DNA from: Gracilaria caudata
Lineage: Eukaryota; Rhodophyta; Florideophyceae; Gracilariales; Gracilariaceae
Reading direction: 5' to 3'
NCBI GenBank assembly: GCA_030374735.1
Contig: JASCIV010000356.1
Coordinates: 1 to 23,177, forward strand
Length of the DNA: 23,177 nucleotides
Position 1 is the stretch's first letter. The number at the start of each line of letters is the position of its first letter. Below the pieces are notes generated by a model, which made no database searches, had not been told where the DNA came from, and worked only from the letters and a program-made list of their open reading frames with translations. The position numbers and the translations under genes were made by a program. Shown in pieces: positions 16,417 to 23,177 of this stretch.

Positions 16417-17150
16417 GCGGCACAACCGTCGAACACGTATCTATCTACTGTGCACATCAGCTCCGACCGACCGCGTTTCCGCCCCCCGTCGTCGTTGCCT
16501 CCGCCCTGTTTCCCAATCGCTACAAACGCAAGACGTATCTTCTCGCAGCGAGCGCGCTCGCTCCGCCCTTCCACCCGCTTCCCGTTCGTGTCCGCCTCAA
16601 TTTCGCCACGCACCGTCTGCTCAACCGCACCCGCTCTCGCTCGGGCCCTCCATTTGCCGCTGTCTTCGTCCAGTCTTTGTTGTCCTGTGCCGCATCCGTA
16701 ACCGATCCAAAAGCTACCGCCATCGCACACCGCCTTGCTCTTTGTCCCGCCGCGTCCCGCTCCCCCCCGCGCTGTGCCTAATCGCGCCGCAATTTCCTCG
16801 TTCTTTTGCTGCCCTGTGACGCGTTGTGCTTTCGTCTTAACCACGTGGTGTTGCGCGTCTTGTCCAACGCGCGCTCGGGCGCCAGCAGCGACCTGTTTGG
16901 GCCCGCCTTCGCTTTTGACTTGCTGACGTGTTTCACCGCTGCTCAAATTGCTGGCTACGGCCATACTCACTTGCTGCATTCGCCTTGTCAACTACACTCG
17001 TTCGCTCCTACATACGTGCTTGTCCCCGTCGCGCTCCGTGCCCACGTTTCGTCGCTTGCACTACCTTTGCCCACCCGTTTGCCCTTCACCCGCCTTCCTT
17101 CTCATCACACCTACGTCGCCGTACATCCGTCCCTTCGACCTAGTTCATTC

Positions 17151-17195
17151 TCTCGCGCTCGCTCTCGCTCTCGCTCTTGCTCTCGTTCTCGTTCT
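17151..17195. repeat. Degenerate CTCGCT hexamer microsatellite
   Basis: Imperfect tandem repeats of CTCGCT with CTCGTT and CTTGCT variants end about 10 bases before the zinc-finger start codon. They form the last part of a long pyrimidine-rich strand. The repeat may lie in the 5' leader or core promoter. Confidence 0.8.
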
Positions 17196-17206
17196 AACTC
17201 GCCGCA

Positions 17207-18643
17207 ATGGGATCCGGCGCCGCTGCAACCATCACACAGCGCGTCATGTCCACCGACACAGAGAAGTCCTTCCGTTGTCCAACCTGTTCGCGCGTCTTCA
17301 ACAAAAAGGCCAATCTCAAGGTACACTCACGTCTCCACACCGGAGAGAAACCGTACAAATGTTCACAACCAGGCTGTGGTCGTTCCTTCATGTGGAAAAG
17401 CTCCGTAACCTTTCACGAACAAAACTGCCCGGTCGCCAAAAAGGACAGAGACTCATCTAGCCCGCCTTCGCCCATGTCCGTTGCTACCAAAGGAGTACAG
17501 AAGAGACCAAAGAGCAGTCGCGGCGCTCATTCTAACTCTCTACATGCATCTCGCACGCCTCAAAAACACACCACACCATCCACCAAACGCCGTCCCTCTC
17601 GAAATTCCAACAAGAGTCCACCCACCACGCCCATGACACCTGAAGATGCCGATACAAGAGACCCCAGAGACGTACGCGATGACGTACGACTCTCTTCGTA
17701 CGCTCCGCCTCAAAAGGGAACGCTTCCGTCTGTTCCACCTGTGCTGACAGGCTCTTATGGTGGGCTTCCCAACGCACCACAGCCACCCGCGCCCAACCGT
17801 ACTATTCCGGAATTAGTCACTAGCACTTACTCGCGTCACCAGCATCAAAGCACCTTCCCTGCGCCACAGCGACCGGGTTCTTATGGCGCACATGTTACTG
17901 ATGCTTCGGCACCGGGTTCTGGAATTGCCTTTGCCCCATCGCACGCGAATGCGCAACAAACGACCGCTCTTCCGGCTGCATCGTCCATCGCAGCAATTCC
18001 GCCACCGTATAGCGCGAGCGGTGTGTCGATTCCGACAAGTCCCTCTCACTTAATGTCGTCACAACTTGGCAAGAATCAGTCAACCGCGCCGGGCGCAATG
18101 GCGCTGCCTTATGGAAGCCCTGACGGTCATACGCTTCCAGCTCCGTCTGCTTTGCTAGCCGACAAACGTCTACAGAGTGGAGGTGGACGTCCTCCCGTTA
18201 TTCCTGGCTCTCTGCCGAAGCATTTTCTTGGGTATCAAGCGCCGAAGGAGCCTGCATCTGGACCTAAAGCTCCCTTCGATCTTCGCGTGCCGTCATCCCC
18301 TGTGACATCTGGTTCGAAGTCGTTAATGTTTGGAAATAAGATGCCAAAGATTCCAATCGCTATGGAACTGGATGACAGCGACGACGAGGGACCGTCGAAG
18401 ATTGTGGGAGCGCAAGATGCGTTTGTAAGGACTGGCAACCCATTCGGCGGATTTGCGCCTCCGGCGAGATGTTCGCCTCTGCCTGTGAGCTCGCCTATTG
18501 TGTGCCCTGGTATCTCTCCAATGCCTTTGAGCCCTTTGGCTCCTTTCTCCCCCTTGCCACATGATTCTCCGACAAATCATGCGCCCAATCCTGTACATCC
18601 GCCCGTACATACTCCCTCTGTTAGACCGAATACGAATTGGTAG
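17207..18643 (+). CDS. Two-finger C2H2-type zinc-finger protein, putative transcription regulator
   Basis: This is a 478-residue protein with two adjacent zinc fingers near the N terminus. Finger 1 is a classic C2H2 (C24, C27, H40, H44). The canonical linker TGEKPY follows at 45-50. Finger 2 is a C2HC variant (C52, C57, H70, C74) in which the last histidine is replaced by cysteine. Tandem TGEKP-linked fingers normally bind DNA in the nucleus, so a sequence-specific regulator is likely, with unknown targets. The remaining 400 or so residues are disordered and rich in Pro, Ser, Thr and Ala. They carry basic patches after the fingers and an acidic Ser-containing cluster (MELDDSDDEGPSK, about 385-397) that could be phosphorylated. 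The start ATG sits in a near-perfect context (gccgcaATGG) just after a CTCGCT repeat. I cannot name an orthologue. Confidence 0.88.
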   Translation: MGSGAAATITQRVMSTDTEKSFRCPTCSRVFNKKANLKVHSRLHTGEKPYKCSQPGCGRSFMWKSSVTFHEQNCPVAKKDRDSSSPPSPMSVATKGVQKRPKSSRGAHSNSLHASRTPQKHTTPSTKRRPSRNSNKSPPTTPMTPEDADTRDPRDVRDDVRLSSYAPPQKGTLPSVPPVLTGSYGGLPNAPQPPAPNRTIPELVTSTYSRHQHQSTFPAPQRPGSYGAHVTDASAPGSGIAFAPSHANAQQTTALPAASSIAAIPPPYSASGVSIPTSPSHLMSSQLGKNQSTAPGAMALPYGSPDGHTLPAPSALLADKRLQSGGGRPPVIPGSLPKHFLGYQAPKEPASGPKAPFDLRVPSSPVTSGSKSLMFGNKMPKIPIAMELDDSDDEGPSKIVGAQDAFVRTGNPFGGFAPPARCSPLPVSSPIVCPGISPMPLSPLAPFSPLPHDSPTNHAPNPVHPPVHTPSVRPNTNW

Positions 18644-19768
18644 GTAGCTATTGTTTGTTTTCTTTTTTGGTGTGTTATGCTTGTTTGGGATGCACACTTG
18701 TACTTTGGACTGTTGGGCTCTTGGTAGTTTTGCAATTTGGGGCTTGTGTTGGTGAACTGAGAGTCTATTTGTGAATATGAAGTAAACCTTGTAATGCGTA
18801 CTGAGGAAGTCTTTATTTTTTGCTGTACGGCGCAGTATGCATTTGATGGCAGATCTGAAAGTGAGATTGACGGATGTGAACATGTGTGCATTCTGCGAGT
18901 TTCACAGCCGTTGAGATATGCAGCTTGCGGCAGATTCGAAACTGGATCGATGGCAGTCCGTCAAACAGGAGCTGCAATTCGGGACGAAGGAGAGATATTT
19001 TGCGGGCTATGCGACAGGACTTCGTTCGTAATTAAGTTCGTTAAGTTACCTTCGGTATCAGCAGCGTGAATTAAGGCGCGCGGAGAGCGGCAGGTGGATT
19101 GTGTGGTGGGCAACGGACAAGTGGCCGCGATACATGCATGATGTGGGCGAGCGAAGAGAAAGCCCCTGCAGTTGTGCCTCCGCGGCACATGGCAGAGGTA
19201 ACAAGGATATCGAGACTGTAAGGTTCCATCCTCTCCACCCGAAACGTTTCCGCGCTCATGATCGTCGCTCTCAACAGTCGCGACTCAATTCAGCCGTCAC
19301 CGATGAGCACCGCGAGCACCGTCGCCATTTGCGATCCGCAACGCGCCCCATTCGCCGGCGCGGTGCCGGTGCCGCACCCGTCTCCCACGGAACGCTGACT
19401 GTCAGACGCAAACGTCTGACGCGAGCCCTGCGACTCGTGCCACTCGCCCTTGTGAACTGCTCGCAGCCGCCCGAAACGCCGCCGCCAGCAGGCGCAAGAC
19501 GATGCGCACATGACGTAAAGCGGTGGACCACGACACGTGTGCCTGCTGTCGCGCTGCCCTAACTGCGCAAACGTCCAGCCGCCGAACCAAAATAGAGCTG
19601 CGACGCAAAAGGTCCCCCCGCCACGCGCCGCGCCTCATGCCTTCCGCCCCCCCTTTGCCTAACTTTACGTGTGCGTTGTTTACTAAAGTGCCCGCGATAT
19701 CCATCGTCGTTCCCTTCTTTGTGCGTGTGCTGTTGTGCTCCTTCATCATGCGCACCGCGTCGTAAACC
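18644..19768. other. Intergenic region between zinc-finger gene and 1030-residue gene
   Basis: No gene is convincing. A plus-strand frame of 153 codons (19101-19562) starts at GTG and translates to Arg/His-rich sequence without a domain; opposing frames are similar. The first 150 bases are T/G-rich and probably the 3' untranslated region of the zinc-finger gene. The stretch also carries an 8-bp hairpin at 19401-19420. The promoter of the downstream gene should lie in the last few hundred bases; no TATA box is obvious. Confidence 0.45.
19401..19420. repeat. Perfect 8-bp inverted repeat, 4-nt loop
   Basis: GTCAGACG (19401-19408) and CGTCTGAC (19413-19420) are exact reverse complements around CAAA. 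It may be a regulatory RNA hairpin or a dimeric binding site upstream of the 1030-residue gene. Confidence 0.65.
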
Positions 19769-22700
19769 ATGATTCCCCCCTTGCCTGAAATCCCTTCCTT
19801 GTATCTCTCGCACCAGTTCTCCCCTCCGTCGCACGCGCTTCAACTTGTCGACCAGTCGCAACAATCTCGCCAGGCCTCCCTGCAGCGTTTGCGTCACCTT
19901 CGTTCACAGCTTCTTTCTCATCTGCACGCAACTGCCCCAGAATGGTCCCATCTTCTCAGCGCCTCTCAGTCACAAACCATCGCATTGCAGTCGACTCAGA
20001 ATGTATCCGCCCTGCTTTCAGACGCTCAACGACTTCACAACCGTCCCCCATCGCGTGCGGAGACGCTTGCCAGTGCAAGACGGCGTGCTGTCTTGCTTTC
20101 TACTTGCATCGGTCTTGCTGAGAAGGTCAGACAGTTTGCCGTGTTGTTGTCGGCTCTGGAGGACGGCCAGTCCGTAACGCACGCAAAGCAACTTGGTCAC
20201 GCCCTCACGTTGGCCACAACGCCTCCTCTCTCTCAGCTTCAACCTCTCGATACAGCAAGAGCTCGTTTGAAGGCTGCGCAGAAGCGCATGTCCGTCCGTC
20301 TGTCGAATGCGTTTGTATCGTCCGTGTTCGGTCACGATCAAACGTCTGTATCCACGCGTTCTGACATCGCTGCTTCTATATCAGATCTGAACAATGTCTC
20401 ACCCTCGCAACTTGCATTAGCCATTCGAGAATTGGATGGGGAACAAGCTGCCGCAGAGACATTGCAAAATGAATCTACATCCGCTCTTCTCGCGCTTTTT
20501 CGGGACGCACTTCATGTTGAAAGGTCTTCAACGGCACCATTCTCAGTCACCCCGACTTCCCTTTCCACTTACTTCAACGTTGTGGATAATGATGAACCTT
20601 CTGTTTCTTCCGCACAGCTTTTTGTGTTACAGCCTCATGAACGTGCTGCTCGTCGCGCTTGTAGTGCCGTTTTCCGTCGTGTCATTGACAAAATGCAATC
20701 TGTTTTGGAACGATTATGTGTCCTTGGTAAGGATTTAAAAGAACATCTGCCCAATATGTCTGCAGCTATTTTTCATGTTTGGCGAACGATGCAGTCGTTG
20801 CTTTCTGTCTTTCTTCAGACTTTGCTCAACTTGTCTGTCACATCAAACTCGTCGTCCACCTCACATCATTTGAGGCCTATTACACATGAGAAACGAATCT
20901 CATTGTTGCCAAGTGTGGGTAACATACACACGCTTCCACCATCATCCTCATCATCCTCATCATCATCATGGCAAATCAATGACAAGTTTTCTGTTGATTC
21001 TTTTGTCACAATGTTGAGGAATATGTACTCAATTACTCCGAGCATATACAACCTCGAAGTTATTCATGGACCCTTACACAAGTTTCTATCTTATGCGGCT
21101 ACATTCGAGCAACATTTTGAATCAACACCCAGGAAACCTTCCCCACATTTCGTTCCACTACCTGTTGTGGTCCACCGAGCGGCGGAGCATTTTTTACGCA
21201 CAGTACAGCACGATGTCATGTTTTACATGCAACATAGCTTTGGACCTCGTGCTGGCACTTTACTACAACCATATGCACTGCGAAAGAACGGTTTTGCGAC
21301 CAGTGACCATACGCTACCACCGTTACCGCAATCAGAGAAACTTATCGGTGTAATTTCATCTTGCCTGTCCATGGCTGCTGGAGTTCCTACCGCATCAGAG
21401 AAACTTGGTGCGCTCATCGACCAGCAAGTAATCATACCTTTTTTAAACCGGGCTGTGTATGCTCTCAATCTGGCAAAGAGTTGGACTGATGCGGGAACTC
21501 TCTTGGATGAGGTTCTTGTTGGCGTCGAAGAGATCTCTAGGAGTCACGGCAGAGATCATGATCTTTCCAAAAAAGAAGATAATTCCGGTTTTCGAAAAAA
21601 GCGACTACGGAAAGGAGCGCAACGCAAATTGGGTTTGTTGAGGGTGCTGAGAAAGAACCCAGAGCTCACCATGGCATGTATGAGAAAATGGGTTGACCAA
21701 AGAATTGAAAGCGGTGTCCCTGTAACAAACTTGTGTTTACTTGCTGAGAATGAATGGAATGCGACGATGAGACTGATCTTGTGTGCCCAAAAGGTGATTA
21801 AAGAACTTGAGCAATACGTTGGGCGCAAAGGAAAAAAGTCTTTAAATGGTATGCAGATGAACGGTAAGGATATGCAACGGCGTAGTTCAAAAGCATCCAT
21901 TCATAGTTCGCTTGCTAACAGAGGGGTGTGCACCAAGTCCAATGTGGGCATTCTGAAAGCTGCGGAAAAGACGATTGAGGGGTGTCGCATGCTCAGAGAA
22001 CAGGTGATAGAACGCGGGCTGGCATTCCTTCAAGCAGAGGTTACACTGCAGTGTTTTTCGAGTGTGGTGCAAGCTCTCGCATTGGAAGACTCACGGAGTA
22101 ATGGCATTCACGTGCCAAATGGTGGCCTGAATTTCGAGGGGCGTGAAACGGAGCACACTCTGAGTAGAGCGAAGGGCGCGGAATCAATGCGCTCTGAGAG
22201 TGAAGATGAACGCTCGGAGAGAGAAAACTCACGGGGTAAGACTAGTGCTGAGACATCGACGATCTTCAAGGTTTCTACTTTGAAGATTACTGATGGCAGT
22301 AGGGACACTGCGCAAACAAAGTTCGAATACGATGAGTTTGGGGATCGTATTACACCCGGGAATGAAGGGTTGAGCGAGTGTGATGTCGAGAGCGAACATG
22401 GTTTCTCGAGTGGGTTTTTGTTTGAAGCATGTGGCGTGCGGAAACGCGAGTGGAAGCAGAACAAGAGAGAAGATGATGGCGACGAGGTGAACGCATTTGA
22501 CCGACAAGAGGTTGTGAGTGAGTGGGACAGAAGGGCGCTGAGTAAGGGTCATGAGTTTGGCGCAAAACTTAAGGAGAAGGAATGTTGTATGAGACAAAAC
22601 TTTGGTGGGGAAGAAGAGCACTTCATCTTGAGAGAAGCAGACGGTGGGGTTGCTGTTGGAATCGAAACGGTGGGAAAGATTTGTGCAAAGGGTGATCGAG

Positions 22701-22861
22701 ATGTTGCGGTGGGTGCTAAACTGTTTCTGGACGCGGCGGCCGGGGTAGCGGCGGATACGTTGGGATGGCCTAGCGCGGAAACGGACTTTTCGGTGGCGGA
22801 GGGAGTATCGAAGAGCGCGCGAGAGTGTAGAACGCTGTTGTACGCGGCCGGAATGCTTTGA
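19769..22861 (+). CDS. Large helical protein, possibly a COG5-like vesicle-tethering subunit
   Basis: This single frame encodes 1030 residues with no membrane segment or signal peptide that I can see. Residues 1 to about 720 are mostly amphipathic helix with heptad-like Leu spacing. A poly-Ser stretch lies near 391-400 and basic segments near 608-622 and 690-712. The N-terminal pattern (LRSQLLSHLHATAPEWSHLLSASQSQTIALQST, then TARARLKAAQKRMSVRLSNAF) recalls COG5 and related CATCHR tethering proteins. If right, it would act in retrograde Golgi traffic, but this is an impression from memory, not an alignment. The last 250 or so residues are charged and Glu/Gly/Ser-rich, with a short helical end. 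A COG5 protein usually has about 800-840 residues, so the tail would be an addition. The start is the ATG at 19769 in good context (aaaccATG). It converges on a partial gene at the right edge, 90 bp away. Confidence 0.8.
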   Translation: MIPPLPEIPSLYLSHQFSPPSHALQLVDQSQQSRQASLQRLRHLRSQLLSHLHATAPEWSHLLSASQSQTIALQSTQNVSALLSDAQRLHNRPPSRAETLASARRRAVLLSTCIGLAEKVRQFAVLLSALEDGQSVTHAKQLGHALTLATTPPLSQLQPLDTARARLKAAQKRMSVRLSNAFVSSVFGHDQTSVSTRSDIAASISDLNNVSPSQLALAIRELDGEQAAAETLQNESTSALLALFRDALHVERSSTAPFSVTPTSLSTYFNVVDNDEPSVSSAQLFVLQPHERAARRACSAVFRRVIDKMQSVLERLCVLGKDLKEHLPNMSAAIFHVWRTMQSLLSVFLQTLLNLSVTSNSSSTSHHLRPITHEKRISLLPSVGNIHTLPPSSSSSSSSSWQINDKFSVDSFVTMLRNMYSITPSIYNLEVIHGPLHKFLSYAATFEQHFESTPRKPSPHFVPLPVVVHRAAEHFLRTVQHDVMFYMQHSFGPRAGTLLQPYALRKNGFATSDHTLPPLPQSEKLIGVISSCLSMAAGVPTASEKLGALIDQQVIIPFLNRAVYALNLAKSWTDAGTLLDEVLVGVEEISRSHGRDHDLSKKEDNSGFRKKRLRKGAQRKLGLLRVLRKNPELTMACMRKWVDQRIESGVPVTNLCLLAENEWNATMRLILCAQKVIKELEQYVGRKGKKSLNGMQMNGKDMQRRSSKASIHSSLANRGVCTKSNVGILKAAEKTIEGCRMLREQVIERGLAFLQAEVTLQCFSSVVQALALEDSRSNGIHVPNGGLNFEGRETEHTLSRAKGAESMRSESEDERSERENSRGKTSAETSTIFKVSTLKITDGSRDTAQTKFEYDEFGDRITPGNEGLSECDVESEHGFSSGFLFEACGVRKREWKQNKREDDGDEVNAFDRQEVVSEWDRRALSKGHEFGAKLKEKECCMRQNFGGEEEHFILREADGGVAVGIETVGKICAKGDRDVAVGAKLFLDAAAGVAADTLGWPSAETDFSVAEGVSKSARECRTLLYAAGML
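20938..20970. repeat. ATC/CTC trinucleotide microsatellite inside a coding frame
   Basis: An ATC/CTC-type triplet run encodes the poly-Ser stretch of the 1030-residue protein in the TCA/TCC/TCT register. Triplet periodicity keeps the frame open, which is consistent with the frame being translated. Length variation between strains is likely. Confidence 0.8.
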
Positions 22862-22951
22862 GATGTGTATACTACTACTGTGAACTTGCGAAGGGTAAAC
22901 TAACTTTATGGTTTTTACATCAAGTGTCATCAAGCAGACAGAGCGGTTATC

Positions 22952-23177
22952 TTACATGTCGTCGTCATTCTTGGCATCCAGGGATATTCCACTACCCTTT
23001 GCGTGCAGTTCACTCACACTGTGACCCGGCTTCGATGTCTGTCCCGGCGACAGATCGTAGCGGTTGGCGGAGGTGGCCGGACGGCCGAGCGGCATGAAGA
23101 CCTTGGCCCAGGTAGACTGGGCGGTCTTTGGAACACGAGAGGAGGACGGCGTCGGGGGAGAGGACGGGGGCTGGGGA
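22952..23177 (-). CDS. 3' end of an unidentified gene running off the right edge
   Basis: On the minus strand a frame is open from the window edge to TAA at 22954-22952, giving 74 C-terminal residues. The visible part starts Pro/Ser-rich (PQPPSSPPTPSSSR), continues with a more structured TAQSTWAKVFMPLGRPATSANRYDLSPGQTSKPG, and ends in an acidic LDAKNDDDM. Codon choice is C/G-rich in third positions over the first half, and no stop interrupts it. I do not recognise the family. The gene would converge on the 1030-residue gene with a 90-bp gap, matching the other convergent pairs here. The frame could be chance, but its composition and position favour a real gene end. Confidence 0.6.
   Translation of the reverse strand, partial: PQPPSSPPTPSSSRVPKTAQSTWAKVFMPLGRPATSANRYDLSPGQTSKPGHSVSELHAKGSGISLDAKNDDDM

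Larger units (their letters stand above)
14231..17206. other. Long gene-poor region upstream of the zinc-finger gene
   Basis: No protein gene is convincing. A plus-strand ATG frame of 102 codons (14392-14700) ends in a Lys/Arg-rich helical segment, and an overlapping minus-strand frame starts at GTG; neither shows a recognisable family. A 203-codon ATG frame at 15717-16328 and overlapping frames to 16819 are Cys/Ser/Pro/Arg-rich low-complexity translations. Structured elements include the palindrome at 14937-14962, the hairpin at 16042-16064, a poly-A tract, and a strongly pyrimidine-rich plus strand from about 16.4 kb to the start of the zinc-finger frame. A minus-strand TATA-like TAAATAAAA (about 14255-14263) could serve the tRNA gene. 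Confidence 0.45.

Noticed and set aside
16332..16991. 219-codon minus-strand frame including a poly-Phe run
   Set aside because: It is the complement of the pyrimidine-rich tract and the poly-A run, so its length follows from base composition.
1..23177. CRISPR arrays, bacterial operons, insertion sequences
   Set aside because: No regularly spaced repeats, transposase frames or ribosome-binding-site-linked operons are present; the genes are eukaryotic.

Overview
This window looks like nuclear DNA of an intron-poor, plastid-bearing alga. All the convincing genes are single uninterrupted reading frames for eukaryotic proteins: an RNA polymerase III subunit, the tRNA thiolation factor CTU2, and the Ran-binding factor MOG1. 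Two more encode plastid-type proteins with N-terminal targeting sequences (NusG and a lumenal FKBP). The clearest organismal clue is a circularly permuted tRNA-Gly gene, a gene type known from red algae and some prasinophyte greens. My inference is a red alga, perhaps a florideophyte; the species cannot be settled from the sequence alone.

Layout, left to right. Positions 1-1056 hold no recognisable gene, but a minus-strand TATA box near the left edge suggests a gene starting just outside. RPC2, the second-largest Pol III subunit (1057-4782, +), converges on CTU2 (5022-6074, -). A 1.5-kb gene-free stretch separates CTU2 from a divergently transcribed TKL-like protein kinase (7600-8535, +). The kinase converges on a long plastid NusG-like protein (8890-11334, -), with three 17-bp tandem repeats between them. 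NusG shares a 296-bp divergent promoter with a putative thylakoid-lumen FKBP isomerase (11631-12257, +). Next come MoaC/CNX3 (12776-13345, +) and MOG1 (13339-13953, -), whose 3' ends overlap by 7 bp. The permuted tRNA-Gly(UCC) lies just upstream of MOG1 on the minus strand.

From 14.2 to 17.2 kb there is a gene-poor stretch with a 26-bp perfect palindrome centred on TGACGTCA, a strong hairpin, a poly-A tract and a pyrimidine-rich run. That run leads into a two-finger zinc-finger protein (17207-18643, +). After about 1.1 kb without a clear gene comes a 1030-residue helical protein of uncertain family, possibly a COG5-like tethering subunit (19769-22861, +). At the right edge is the 3' end of an unidentified minus-strand gene (22952 to beyond 23177).

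The genes do not form a pathway cluster. Three of them touch the tRNA world (Pol III subunit, tRNA thiolation, tRNA-Gly), but I see no evidence that they are co-regulated. The most interesting object is the permuted tRNA: both flanks still carry decayed copies of the missing halves, as expected if it arose from a tandem tRNA duplication.
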